From Gammaproteobacteria bacterium (GTDB taxonomy: Bacteria > Pseudomonadota > Gammaproteobacteria > Steroidobacterales > Steroidobacteraceae), in contig VGVB01000013.1 in assembly GCA_016882265.1 (NCBI GenBank), positions 1 to 62,078 on the forward strand: 62,078 bases of DNA. Direction: 5' to 3'. Under the pieces are notes generated by a model, which made no database searches, was not told where the DNA came from, and was given only the letters and a program-made list of their open reading frames with translations. Positions 37,454 to 46,249 of this stretch are shown here, one piece after another. Positions within the stretch are counted from its first letter, which is position 1. Each line of letters begins with the position of its first letter. Made by a program: the position numbers and the translations under genes.

Positions 37454-38482
37454 ATGCAGCCCCGCCAGCCCCTGACTTACCGTGATGCCGGTGTCGACAT
37501 CGACGCCGGCGACGCGCTCGTCGACCGCATCCGCCCGTGGGTTGCCCGGACCCGGCGGCCGGAGGTCCTCGGCGGAATCGGCGGATTCGGTTCGCTGTTC
37601 GAGCTGCCGAGCGGACGCTGGCGGACTCCGGTCCTGGTCGCCGGTACCGACGGCGTCGGCACCAAGCTGCGGCTCGCGCTCGACACCGGCCGGCACGATG
37701 GCGTCGGCCGCGACCTGGTCGCGATGTGCGCCAACGACGTGCTGGTCCAGGGCGCAGAGCCGCTGTTCTTCCTCGATTACTATGCCACCGGCCGGTTGTC
37801 GGTCGAGCTGGCCGAGCGCGTGATCCGCGGCATCGCCGCCGGCTGCGAGCTGGCCGGCTGCGCGCTGGTCGGCGGCGAAACCGCCGAGATGCCGGGCATG
37901 TACCACGGCGACGACTACGATCTGGCCGGCTTCTGCGTCGGCGTGGTCGACAAGGCCGAGCTGCTCGACGGCACGCGCTGTCGCCGCGGGGATGCGGTGG
38001 TCGGCATCGCCTCCTCCGGCCCGCACTCGAATGGCTACTCGCTGATCCGCAAGCTGATCGAGCGCGAGGGCGCGACCGCGGCGACACTGCTGGAGGGCCG
38101 GCCGCTGTTCGAGCTGCTGATGGAGCCGACCCGGATCTACGTGAAGCCGGTGCTCGCGCTGCTGGCGGCGCGGCAGGTGCACGCTCTCGCGCATATCACC
38201 GGCGGTGGCCTGACCGACAACATCCCGCGCGTGCTGCCGGACGGACTCGGCGTCCGGCTCGATCCGCGCACCTGGCAGCGCGGCGCGATCTGGAACTGGA
38301 TTCAGACGGCCGGCGCGCTGCCCGACGCCGAGATGCACCGCACCTTCAACTGCGGCATCGGCATGGTCGCCGTGCTGCCGGCGGCGCAGGCCGATGCGGC
38401 GGTCGCGCAGCTCAATGAGGCCGGCGAGCGGGCCGCCGTGATCGGCGAGGTGGTTGCGGGCGCAGGCGTGCGGATCGGCTGA
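37454..38482 (+). CDS. purM: Phosphoribosylformylglycinamidine cyclo-ligase
   Basis: Fifth step of purine synthesis: ATP-dependent closure of FGAM to aminoimidazole ribonucleotide. The protein is 342 residues. Landmarks are [10 protein letters not shown] near residues 44-53, [12 protein letters not shown] near 64-75, [20 protein letters not shown] near 93-112, [11 protein letters not shown] near 140-150 and the nucleotide-side [15 protein letters not shown] near 248-262. The start is ATG 37454. It overlaps purN by 1 nt (TGATG). Confidence 0.98.
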   Translation: MQPRQPLTYRDAGVDIDAGDALVDRIRPWVARTRRPEVLGGIGGFGSLFELPSGRWRTPVLVAGTDGVGTKLRLALDTGRHDGVGRDLVAMCANDVLVQGAEPLFFLDYYATGRLSVELAERVIRGIAAGCELAGCALVGGETAEMPGMYHGDDYDLAGFCVGVVDKAELLDGTRCRRGDAVVGIASSGPHSNGYSLIRKLIEREGATAATLLEGRPLFELLMEPTRIYVKPVLALLAARQVHALAHITGGGLTDNIPRVLPDGLGVRLDPRTWQRGAIWNWIQTAGALPDAEMHRTFNCGIGMVAVLPAAQADAAVAQLNEAGERAAVIGEVVAGAGVRIG

Positions 38483-39132
38483 TGGCCGAACCGCTGCGCT
38501 TCGCCGTGCTGATTTCCGGGCGCGGCTCCAACCTGCTGGCTCTCGCCACCGCGGCCGCCGCGGGCCGCATCGCCGGGCAGATCGTCCTCGTGATCAGTGA
38601 TCAGCCGCAGGCCGGTGGTCTCGACCACGCCCGCCGGTTCGGGATTCCGACCGCGGTCCGGCCGCTCGCGCGCGGCTCGGATCGGGCCGCGTGGAGCCGC
38701 GAACTGGATGCCCTGCTCCGCGCCCACGGTGTGGAGCTGATCGTGCTGGCCGGCTTCATGCGCATCCTCGACCCGGATTTCGTCGGTCGCTGGCCGGGCC
38801 GGATCCTGAACATTCACCCGTCGCTGCTGCCACGGCACCGCGGGCTGCACACGCACCGGCGCGTACTCGAGGCCGGCGATCCGGTGCACGGCTGCACGGT
38901 GCATTTCGTCAGCCCGGAACTCGACGCCGGTCCGGCGGTCATCCAGGGACGGTTCGCGGTGCAGCCGGACGCTACGGAGGAATCGCTGACAGCTCGCGTT
39001 CAGCAACTGGAGCACATCATCTACCCGCGCGCCGTCGGCTGGTTCGCCGGCGGCCGGCTGACCCTCGTGGATAGTGTGGTGCAGCTTGATGGGCGGCCGC
39101 TGCCGGCCCCGGTGATCGAGGATTCCGCTTGA
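38482..39132 (+). CDS. purN: Phosphoribosylglycinamide formyltransferase
   Basis: Third step of purine synthesis: transfers formyl from 10-formyl-tetrahydrofolate to GAR. The protein is 216 residues. It has VLISGRGSNLLAL near residues 10-22, LAGFMRILDPDFV near 89-101, and the catalytic NIHPSLLPRHRGLHTH near 110-125 with Asn and His. HGCTVHFVSPELDAGPAVIQ near 135-154 provides the catalytic Asp. The C-terminal 15 residues after RLTLVD are a short tail. It overlaps purM by 1 nt and the DUF3108 gene by 4 nt. Confidence 0.97.
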   Translation: MAEPLRFAVLISGRGSNLLALATAAAAGRIAGQIVLVISDQPQAGGLDHARRFGIPTAVRPLARGSDRAAWSRELDALLRAHGVELIVLAGFMRILDPDFVGRWPGRILNIHPSLLPRHRGLHTHRRVLEAGDPVHGCTVHFVSPELDAGPAVIQGRFAVQPDATEESLTARVQQLEHIIYPRAVGWFAGGRLTLVDSVVQLDGRPLPAPVIEDSA

Positions 39133-39839
39133 GAACGATCCTGCTCGCCTGGCTGTGCGTCGCGGCGCCGCTGCTGGCGCAGGCGGATGGTCTTGCGCCG
39201 TTCGTCGCCGAATACGAGGTCCGCTACGGCAGCATGGCGGTCGGCAGCAGCCGCACCGAACTCGGGCATGGCACCGTGCCCGGACACTGGTTCATCGAGA
39301 CCCGTTCGAACGCCAGCGGCTTCGCGCGGCTCATTACCAGCGGCACACTGGTGCAGCGTTCGGACTTCGAGCTGACCGGTGCCGAGATCCGGCCGCTGCG
39401 CTACCGTTTCGATGACGGTTCGCGCCGGGCCGCCGAGGACGTCATGCTCGACTTCGACTGGAGCGCCGGCCGGGTGCGCGGCAGCGCCGAGGGCGACCCG
39501 GTGGACCTCGCCATTGAAGCCGGCCTGCAGGATGCCGCCTCGATCCAGGCACTGGTGCAGGCGCGCGTCGCCAGTGGCGCCGAACCCGGCGACGTCGCGA
39601 TGATCGAGAAGGACTTCGTCAAGTACTACCGCTACGAACGGGTCAGCGCGCAGCCGCTGCGCACGGCGCTCGGCGAACTCGACACGATCCTGTACCGCAG
39701 CACCCGGATCGGCCGCGAGCGCGAGACGCTGCTGTGGCTGGCCCCGGCCCTCGGCTGGGTCACGGTGCAGGCCGAACAGCGCCGCAACGGCAAGCGCACG
39801 TTCCAGACCCGGATCCGCAGCTACCTGCCGGGCGCCTGA
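39129..39839 (+). CDS. DUF3108 periplasmic/outer-membrane-associated protein
   Basis: A 236-residue DUF3108 protein with a signal peptide (ILLAWLCVAAPLLAQADG, residues 4-21). The mature part is beta-rich: FVAEYEVRYGSMAVGSSR near 25-42, FIETRSNASGFARLI, and a C-terminal LLWLAPALGWVTVQAEQ. The fold resembles lipid-carrying beta-barrels, but the function is not known. The TTG start at 39129 overlaps the purN stop (TTGA); no better start follows before the signal peptide. It converges on dcd with a 12-bp gap. Confidence 0.85.
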   Translation: MRTILLAWLCVAAPLLAQADGLAPFVAEYEVRYGSMAVGSSRTELGHGTVPGHWFIETRSNASGFARLITSGTLVQRSDFELTGAEIRPLRYRFDDGSRRAAEDVMLDFDWSAGRVRGSAEGDPVDLAIEAGLQDAASIQALVQARVASGAEPGDVAMIEKDFVKYYRYERVSAQPLRTALGELDTILYRSTRIGRERETLLWLAPALGWVTVQAEQRRNGKRTFQTRIRSYLPGA

Positions 39840-39851
39840 GGCCCGGCGCGC

Positions 39852-40415
39852 TCAGGTGCGCGGCAGCGTCACGCCGCGCTGCCCCTGGTACTTGCCGCCG
39901 CGGTCGCGGTACGAAGTCCCGCACACTTCGTCCGACTCGAAGAACAGCATCTGCGCAACGCCCTCGTTGGCGTAGATCCGCGCCGGCAGCGGCGTGGTGT
40001 TCGAGAATTCGAGCGTGACGTGCCCCTCCCACTCGGGCTCCAGGGGCGTTACGTTTACGATTATCCCGCAACGCGCGTACGTCGATTTTCCCAGACACAC
40101 GACCATCGTGTTGCGCGGGATGCGGAAATATTCGACCGTGCGCGCCAGCGCGAACGAGTTCGGCGGGATGATGCAGACCTCGGCGCTCAGGTCGACGAAA
40201 TTATTGACGTCGAAGCGCTTCGGGTCGACGATCGTCGAGTTGATGTTGGTGAAGATCTTGAACTCGCCGGCACAGCGCACGTCGTAGCCGTAGCTCGACG
40301 TGCCGTACGAGATGATCGGCCGGCCGTCGCTGCTGCGCACCTGCTCCGGCGCAAACGGCTCGATCATGCCCAGCGCGGCCATGCGCCGGATCCAGTGATC
40401 CGACTTGATGCTCAT
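39852..40415 (-). CDS. dcd: dCTP deaminase
   Basis: Deaminates dCTP to dUTP, feeding dTMP synthesis. The trimeric beta-barrel enzyme is 187 residues. Landmarks are [20 protein letters not shown] near residues 35-54, [20 protein letters not shown] near 104-123 (the Arg and Ser of the active site) and [18 protein letters not shown] near 126-143 with the catalytic Glu. The C-terminus [19 protein letters not shown] fits the closing lid. The ATG overlaps the mrp stop by 1 nt (TGATG). Confidence 0.96.
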   Translation of the reverse strand: MSIKSDHWIRRMAALGMIEPFAPEQVRSSDGRPIISYGTSSYGYDVRCAGEFKIFTNINSTIVDPKRFDVNNFVDLSAEVCIIPPNSFALARTVEYFRIPRNTMVVCLGKSTYARCGIIVNVTPLEPEWEGHVTLEFSNTTPLPARIYANEGVAQMLFFESDEVCGTSYRDRGGKYQGQRGVTLPRT

Positions 40416-41509
40416 CAGTCGTCCTCGAAGGTGATGACCGGGCCCCGGGTGGCGCCGCCCAGCGCGCTGGCCGCGAGCCGGCCGGCGACGCGCCGAGCGA
40501 TCGCGTGGAACGCCGCCGCCACCGGGCCGTCCGGATCAGCCACTACACTCGGCTGGCCGGAATCCGCGCGCTCGCGGATCCGCGCCTCGAGCGGCAGTTC
40601 CCCGAGCAGCAGCGTGTCGTAGCGGCGGGCGAGTTCGGCGCCGCCGCCGGAGTCGAATACGTGCGACTGGTGCCCGCAGGCCGGGCAGACGTGCACGCTC
40701 ATGTTCTCGACGATGCCGAGCACCGGCACGTTGACCTTGCGGAACATCTGCAGGCCCTTGCGCGCGTCGAGCAGCGCGATCTCCTGCGGCGTCGTGACGA
40801 TCACGGCGCCGCTGACCGGCACGCGCTGCGTCAGCGTGAGCTGTACGTCGCCGGTTCCCGGCGGCAGGTCCACGACCAGGTAGTCGAGCGGACCCCAGCG
40901 AGTGCCGGCGAGCATCTGCGTCAGGGCCTGCGTCACCATCGGGCCGCGCCAGACCATCGGCTCGTCCGGGTCGACCAGGAATCCGATCGACATCACCGGC
41001 AGGCCGTGGCCGCGCGGCGGCTCGAGCAGCGTGCCGTCCACGACCTTCGGCTGGGCGCCCGCCACACCGAGCATACGCGGCAGGCTGGGCCCGTAGATGT
41101 CCGCATCCAGCATGCCGACCCGGGCGCCCTGCGCCGCCAGCGCGAGCGCCAGGTTGACGGCAACGGTGGACTTGCCGACGCCGCCCTTGCCCGACGCCAC
41201 CGCGATCACGTTGGCGACCCCCGCCAGCGGTTGCAGCCGCGGGTCGGCGACAAATGCGGGAATACTGGCGCGCAGCTCGACCTGGAGCGGTTCGGCAATG
41301 CCGGCTGCGCGGGCCTGTGCGCCGAGAGCCGCCGCCAGCTCGTGGCGGTAGCCGCCGACCGGAAATCCCAGCACGATGCGTACCAACCAGCCGCCGGCTG
41401 CGGCGCTGACCGATTCCAGCGCGCCGGCCGCGCCGAGCGTGAGCCCGAGGTGGGGCTCGACCCAGCTCTCGAGGGCGGCACGCACGCGGTCCGGCGGGGT
41501 CTCGGTCAT
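40415..41509 (-). CDS. mrp: Iron-sulfur cluster carrier ATPase Mrp/ApbC
   Basis: P-loop scaffold or carrier that delivers Fe-S clusters. The protein is 364 residues. An N-terminal DUF59-like domain (about 1-85) precedes [20 protein letters not shown] near residues 102-121, the deviant Walker [18 protein letters not shown] follows, then [15 protein letters not shown] and the C-terminal CPAC motif in [14 protein letters not shown] near 287-300, which binds the bridging cluster. The start is ATG 41509 ([10 protein letters not shown]). In E. coli mrp faces metG directly; here the kinase and pilus ATPase genes lie between. Confidence 0.96.
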   Translation of the reverse strand: MTETPPDRVRAALESWVEPHLGLTLGAAGALESVSAAAGGWLVRIVLGFPVGGYRHELAAALGAQARAAGIAEPLQVELRASIPAFVADPRLQPLAGVANVIAVASGKGGVGKSTVAVNLALALAAQGARVGMLDADIYGPSLPRMLGVAGAQPKVVDGTLLEPPRGHGLPVMSIGFLVDPDEPMVWRGPMVTQALTQMLAGTRWGPLDYLVVDLPPGTGDVQLTLTQRVPVSGAVIVTTPQEIALLDARKGLQMFRKVNVPVLGIVENMSVHVCPACGHQSHVFDSGGGAELARRYDTLLLGELPLEARIRERADSGQPSVVADPDGPVAAAFHAIARRVAGRLAASALGGATRGPVITFEDD

Positions 41510-41534
41510 CGGGGATTTCCTGAACGGGGGCGGC

Positions 41535-41540
41535 ATTGTA
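41535..41540 (-). promoter_or_regulatory. Candidate -10 of mrp-dcd
   Basis: TACAAT on the minus strand (context GGCTACAATGCC), 25 nt before the mrp ATG. The divergent gap also holds the candidate kinase promoter at 41578-41586, so here the two directions use separate patches. Confidence 0.45.
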
Positions 41541-41577
41541 GCCGAAGCACCGCGCCGCCAATCAGGGCCGGTCGCTG

Positions 41578-41586
41578 TGGCATACT
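41578..41586 (+). promoter_or_regulatory. Candidate extended -10 of the kinase-PilT operon
   Basis: TGGCATACT, a TG-extended -10 with CATACT, lies 37 nt before the kinase ATG. The identical nonamer precedes metG (46215-46223), so the two genes may share a promoter type. No -35 match is seen at the expected spacing. Confidence 0.45.
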
Positions 41587-41623
41587 CGGCGCCGGTCGGA
41601 GGGGTTCCGGCGACCGGAGCGGG

Positions 41624-44017
41624 ATGGGCTTTTTCGGCAACTTTCGTGCGGATCGCCTGATTGCGGAGGTGCGCGAAAGCGGCGACCCGGACAGCCCGCG
41701 CGCGAAGCACACACTGGCCCGGCTGCAGAAGCTCGGCAGCGCGGCCATCGGCCCGATCATCGCCGCGCTCGCCACCGCCGACAAGCGCGAGACGCTGGCC
41801 TTCGTCGAGATCCTGTCGGCGCTGGTCGAGCAGCGGACCTTCCCGCAGTTCACGGCGGCGCTGGCCGGCGAGAACCCGCGCGCGGTCGCCGGTGTGGCCT
41901 GGGCCCTGTCCTCCTCGCGCAACTATCCGCCGACCCTGCTGCTCGACCTGCTGGGCCAGCCCAACATTTCCCGGCCGGCGGTCCTCGAGGTGATCTCGGC
42001 TCACAAGGCCCGGATCCCGCTGCGCGAGCTGCTGAACACCGCCTACCTGCAGGAACCGACCGAGAAGACCGCCCTGTTCCGGATTGCGGGCGATCTGGTC
42101 GATGAGAGTTCGGTGGACGAGCTGATCGCGCGGGTTGAAGGCAAGGATCCGATCGCGCGCATGCACATCATCGCGCTGCTGGCACGCTTCAGCTCGGCGC
42201 GGGTACGCGCCGCACTGCAGGCCACTCTGAAGGACCCGAACCGGCTGGTGCGCGCGGCCGCGCTGCGCGCGATCGCCACGATGGAAGGGCCGGTGGACCC
42301 GGCCCAGGTCGCCCCGCTGCTGCGCGATTCCGACCTCGAGGTCCAGGGCCTGGCCGTGGACCTGCTGTGCAAGGGCCGGCACCCGGAGACCGTGCATCAC
42401 CTGGTCGACGTGCTCAAGGACGAATCCGAGTACGCGCGGCGGGCCGCGGTCGAGGTGCTGAACGAGGTCGGCGACGAGAGCTCGGTCAAGTATCTGCTGC
42501 AGTCGATCCGCGACGACGACTGGTGGGTCCGCAGCCGCGCCGCCGACGCGCTCGGCAAGATCGGCGGGCCGCGGGTCATCAGCGCGGCGCTGGCGCTGGT
42601 CGCGGACCGTGACGAGGAGATTCGCCGCACCGCGATCGAGATCCTGAACCAGACCCGCGATGAGCGCGCCGCCAATCACCTGATCGAGGCCACCCGGGAT
42701 CCGGACTGGTGGGTCAGCGAGCGCGCCGTCGATGCGCTGGGCGCGATCGGCAGTCGCAAGGCCGTGCCCAGGCTGGTCGAAATGCTGCAGACCAGCCCGC
42801 GCTCGATCGCAACCGTGGTCCGGGCGCTCGGCCGCATCGGTGACACGACCGCAACCGACGGCGTCATGGCGGCGCTGGAGCGGCCGGAGACGGATGCGCG
42901 TATCGAGGCGCTCGGCGCGCTGTCGCGTCTCGCCGATGACCGCTCGGTGGACCCGATCCGCGCCCGGGTCCTGCCGCTGGCCGGCGCGGCCGACGAGTCG
43001 GTCGCCGGTGCGGCACAGCGCGCGCTGGCCGAGCTCGAGAACCGGTTCGGACCGACCACGCTGACCCAGGCGCCGGTGCCGACAGCAGGAGCGCGCGCCG
43101 GCCAGGATGCGGCCCGCACGATGCTGATCGAGTCGGCCGACCTGTCCGCGATCATGAAGGCGGCCGAGGCGCAGGGCCGGCTCGACATCGCCACGCTGAA
43201 GAGCGGTGACGTTCTCGACAGCCGCTACCGCTACATCGAGCGTATCGGCAAGGGCGCGTTCGGCACCGTGCTGCTGATGGAAGATACGGTCGTCGGCGAG
43301 CGGCTGGTGCTGAAGTTCCTGAACCCGGCCATCGCCCAGGACGAGGAGATGATGCAGCGCTTCGTCCACGAGCTGCGCTACAGCCGCAAGATCACCCACC
43401 CGAACGTGATCCGCATCTACGACTTCCTGCACATCCGCGGCAATTACGCGATCTCGATGGAGTACTTCCCGTCGCATACGCTCGGCGCCGAAGTCGCGGA
43501 CGGCAAGCCGATGGCGCTGCGCCGGGCGCTCAGCTTCGGCATCGACATCGCCAAGGGCATGGCCGTGGCGCACGCCGCCGGCATCGTGCACCGCGACCTG
43601 AAGCCGGCCAACGTGCTGATCGACAGCGAGGGCCTGCTGAAGATCGTCGATTTCGGCGTCGCCGCGGCCCAGCACCAGGGCGACACGCAACTGACCAAGA
43701 CCGGCTACGTGATCGGCTCGCCGAAGTACATGGCGCCGGAGCAGATCCTCGGCAAGAAGGTGGACGAGCGCGCCGACATCTACTCGCTCGGCATCATGCT
43801 GTACGAAATGCTGACCGGTACCCCGCCCTACCACCGCGGAGACCACATGTCGGTGATGTACCAGCACGTCCAGGGCCGGGCCCGCCCGCCGGGCGAACTG
43901 AACCCGGCCCTGCCGCCGGCACTGTCCGAGCTGGTCATGAAGACGATTGCGGTGGACAAGGACAAGCGTTTCGCCACGATGGACGAGCTGCGGGTGGCGC
44001 TCGAGCGCTTCTTGTGA
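41624..44017 (+). CDS. HEAT-repeat protein with C-terminal Ser/Thr protein kinase
   Basis: A 797-residue soluble protein. Residues 1 to about 480 form a HEAT/Armadillo-type solenoid with roughly 30-residue units (for example RLVRAAALRAIATM, YARRAAVEVLNEVGD, WWVRSRAADALGKIGG, WWVSERAVDALGAIGS). A linker with an ARTMLIESADLSAIMK segment leads to a complete Hanks-type kinase: glycine loop RIGKGAFGTVLL near 537-548, Lys in LVLKFL near 563, HRDLKPANVLID near 656-667, DFGVAA near 676-681 and APEQ in the activation segment. No membrane helix or PASTA domain is present. The start is ATG 41624 after GGAGCGGG. It lies 15 nt upstream of a PilT-family gene and probably acts on or with that machinery; this is inference. 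Confidence 0.9.
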   Translation: MGFFGNFRADRLIAEVRESGDPDSPRAKHTLARLQKLGSAAIGPIIAALATADKRETLAFVEILSALVEQRTFPQFTAALAGENPRAVAGVAWALSSSRNYPPTLLLDLLGQPNISRPAVLEVISAHKARIPLRELLNTAYLQEPTEKTALFRIAGDLVDESSVDELIARVEGKDPIARMHIIALLARFSSARVRAALQATLKDPNRLVRAAALRAIATMEGPVDPAQVAPLLRDSDLEVQGLAVDLLCKGRHPETVHHLVDVLKDESEYARRAAVEVLNEVGDESSVKYLLQSIRDDDWWVRSRAADALGKIGGPRVISAALALVADRDEEIRRTAIEILNQTRDERAANHLIEATRDPDWWVSERAVDALGAIGSRKAVPRLVEMLQTSPRSIATVVRALGRIGDTTATDGVMAALERPETDARIEALGALSRLADDRSVDPIRARVLPLAGAADESVAGAAQRALAELENRFGPTTLTQAPVPTAGARAGQDAARTMLIESADLSAIMKAAEAQGRLDIATLKSGDVLDSRYRYIERIGKGAFGTVLLMEDTVVGERLVLKFLNPAIAQDEEMMQRFVHELRYSRKITHPNVIRIYDFLHIRGNYAISMEYFPSHTLGAEVADGKPMALRRALSFGIDIAKGMAVAHAAGIVHRDLKPANVLIDSEGLLKIVDFGVAAAQHQGDTQLTKTGYVIGSPKYMAPEQILGKKVDERADIYSLGIMLYEMLTGTPPYHRGDHMSVMYQHVQGRARPPGELNPALPPALSELVMKTIAVDKDKRFATMDELRVALERFL

Positions 44018-44032
44018 TTCACTTCCGCGTCA

Positions 44033-45124
44033 ATGCCACGCATTGATGCCTTCCTGAAGCTCGGTACCTCCCAGTCCTGCTCGGACCTGCACCTCGCGGT
44101 CGGCGTGCCGCCGATGCTGCGGCTGAACGGCGAGCTGGTGCCGATCCGGTTCCGCGACCTCGCCGCCGCCGAGCTCGAGAGCTACGTCAAGGAGATCCTG
44201 ACCCGCAACCTGGCCGACCGTTTCAGCGCCGGCCATGACGTGGACTTCTCGTACGTGTCCGAGGACGGCGGCCGCTTCCGCGTCAACGTGTTCCGCAAGG
44301 ACTCCGGGGTCGGGGCGGTGTTTCGCGCCATTCCGGCCGAAGTGCCGAGCCTCGACTCGCTGCAGCTTCCGCCGGTGGTCCGGACGCTGTGCGACTATCA
44401 CCAGGGCATGATCCTGGTCACCGGTTCGACCGGCACCGGCAAGTCGACCACGCTCGCCGCGATGATCGACCTGCTGAACACGACCCGCAGCCTCAACATC
44501 GTCAGCCTCGAGGACCCGATCGAGTTCGTCCACCGCAGCAAGAAGAGCCAGGTGATCCAGCGTGAGCTCGGCACCCACCTGCCGACGTTCGCCGAGGGTG
44601 TGCGTGCCGCGATGCGCGAGGATCCGGATGTGCTCCTGGTCGGCGAGCTGCGCGATGCCGAGACCATCTCGATGGCGATGACGGCCGCGGAGACCGGCCA
44701 CCTCGTGCTCGGCACGCTGCACACGACCAGCGCGGTCAAGACCATCGACCGGATGATCGACGCGCTGCCGGCCGACGAACGCGAGCAGACCAAGAGCTTC
44801 CTCGCGCAGGGCCTGATCGCAGTGGTCACCCAGGTGCTGGTGCGCCGGCCGGAGAACCGCGGCCGCAAGGCGATCTGCGAGATCATGGTCATGAACCGGG
44901 CGATCGCCAAGCTGATCCAGACCGACCAGACGCACCAGATCCCGGCCCAGTTGCAGACCGGCCGCGACGCCGGCATGCAGCTCCTCGACCAGGCCCTGCT
45001 GGCCGCGATCCGCGCCCGCGAGATCGACCCGGACGACGCCTACGCGTTCGCCACGGACAAGCGGCTGTTCGTACGCCACGTCATCGACCGCAGCCTGCTG
45101 CCGCGGTTCGACGCGCAGGGCTGA
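44033..45124 (+). CDS. PilT-family pilus retraction ATPase
   Basis: Hexameric secretion-type ATPase expected to drive type IV pilus retraction. The protein is 363 residues. Walker A is GSTGTGKSTTLAA near residues 127-139. The Asp box is LNIVSLEDPIEF near 153-164, Walker B is LLVGELRDAET near 200-210 and the His box is TLHTTSAVKTIDRMID near 225-240. The C-terminal motif that is AIRNLIRE in classic PilT reads AIAKLIQT near 288-295, so that motif is altered. It lies 15 nt after the kinase gene and 9 nt before a second PilT-like gene. No pilin or pilus assembly gene is in the window, so the pair is not in a standard pil locus. Confidence 0.92.
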   Translation: MPRIDAFLKLGTSQSCSDLHLAVGVPPMLRLNGELVPIRFRDLAAAELESYVKEILTRNLADRFSAGHDVDFSYVSEDGGRFRVNVFRKDSGVGAVFRAIPAEVPSLDSLQLPPVVRTLCDYHQGMILVTGSTGTGKSTTLAAMIDLLNTTRSLNIVSLEDPIEFVHRSKKSQVIQRELGTHLPTFAEGVRAAMREDPDVLLVGELRDAETISMAMTAAETGHLVLGTLHTTSAVKTIDRMIDALPADEREQTKSFLAQGLIAVVTQVLVRRPENRGRKAICEIMVMNRAIAKLIQTDQTHQIPAQLQTGRDAGMQLLDQALLAAIRAREIDPDDAYAFATDKRLFVRHVIDRSLLPRFDAQG

Positions 45125-45133
45125 GGCGCCGGC

Positions 45134-46195
45134 ATGGCCCGCATCGACGAGTTTCTCGACGAGGTCCTGCGGCGCGAGGGTTCCGACCTGCACTTCATGG
45201 CCGGCGACCCGCCGCGCATCCGCCAGTGGGGGCGGCTGATGACCCTGCGGCCGGATCCGCTGGCGCCGGACTTCGTGCGCGAGGCGCTGTACGAGATCCT
45301 GCCGCGCAAGGCCCTCGACCGCTTCGAGGCCCGCGACGGCACCGACTTCGCTTACGCACTCGGCGGCCAGGCCCGCTTCCGGGTCAACGTGCTGCGCCAG
45401 CTCAACGGCATGGGCGGGGTGTTCCGCGCCATCCCGTCGCGGGCCATGACCCTCGAACAGCTCAGCATGCCGGATGCGGTCCGCAATCTGTGCAAGGTCT
45501 CGAACGGGCTGATCCTGGTGACCGGCAAGACCGGCTCCGGCAAGTCGACCACGCTCGCGGCGATGATCGACGATCTCAACATGCGCGTGCGCGGCCATAT
45601 CCTGACGATCGAGGACCCGATCGAGTTCGTGCACCCGCGCAAGAACTGCCTGGTCAGCCAGCGCGAGGTCGGCGTGCACGCCGACTCGTTCTCGAGCGCG
45701 CTGCTGTCGGCCCTGCGCGAGGACCCGGACGTCATCCTGGTCGGCGAGCTGCGCGACCTCGAGACCATCAGCACCGCGATCACCGCCGCCGAGATGGGCA
45801 TCCTGGTGATGGCGACGCTGCACACCAACGGCGCCGCCGCGACCGTGGACCGCATCGTCAACGCGTTCTCGGCCGACAAGCAGAGCCACGTGCGCACGAT
45901 GCTGTCGACCTCGCTGCGCGGCGTCATTTCCCAGCAGCTCATTCCGCGGCGCGGCGCCTCGGGTCGCGTCGCCGCGCTCGAGGTGCTGCTGAATACGCCG
46001 GCCGTCGCCAACCTGATCCGCCAGGGCAAGATCGACCAGCTCGAGAACGCGATGCAGTCGGGCGGCGCGCTCGGCATGCGCACGATGGACAGCGCGGTCG
46101 CGCAGTTGCTGGAGCAGGGTTTGATCAGCGGCCGCTCGGCCTACGAGAAGGCGATCAACAAAGCCCGCTTCGAGGAAGGCAAGGAACTCGATTGA
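45134..46195 (+). CDS. PilT/PilU-family ATPase
   Basis: Second retraction-type ATPase, 353 residues. Walker A is GKTGSGKSTTLAAMID near residues 130-145. HILTIEDPIEFVHPRK gives the Asp box, ILVGELRDLETIS gives Walker B, and TLHTNGAAATVDRIVN gives the His box. The C-terminal motif is AVANLIRQ, closer to AIRNLIRE than in the upstream paralogue. The tail SAYEKAINKARFEEGKELD recalls PilU-type C-termini. The order PilT then PilU-like matches the pilT-pilU pairing of pseudomonads, so it may act as the accessory retraction ATPase. The ATG lies 9 nt after the first ATPase. Confidence 0.9.
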   Translation: MARIDEFLDEVLRREGSDLHFMAGDPPRIRQWGRLMTLRPDPLAPDFVREALYEILPRKALDRFEARDGTDFAYALGGQARFRVNVLRQLNGMGGVFRAIPSRAMTLEQLSMPDAVRNLCKVSNGLILVTGKTGSGKSTTLAAMIDDLNMRVRGHILTIEDPIEFVHPRKNCLVSQREVGVHADSFSSALLSALREDPDVILVGELRDLETISTAITAAEMGILVMATLHTNGAAATVDRIVNAFSADKQSHVRTMLSTSLRGVISQQLIPRRGASGRVAALEVLLNTPAVANLIRQGKIDQLENAMQSGGALGMRTMDSAVAQLLEQGLISGRSAYEKAINKARFEEGKELD

Positions 46196-46214
46196 GCCGG
46201 CGCCGGCGCGCGCA

Positions 46215-46223
46215 TGGCATACT
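46215..46223 (+). promoter_or_regulatory. Candidate extended -10 of metG
   Basis: TGGCATACT, identical to the nonamer upstream of the HEAT-kinase gene, 26 nt before the metG ATG. No convincing -35 is visible. Confidence 0.4.
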
Positions 46224-46249
46224 GCGCCGCCGCTCTGCCGGATCCCGCC

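Noticed and set aside
46196..46249. GCCGGCGCCGGC palindrome after the second PilT-family gene as a terminator
   Set aside because: It is a short GC palindrome with no loop space and no T tract; more likely base-composition noise.
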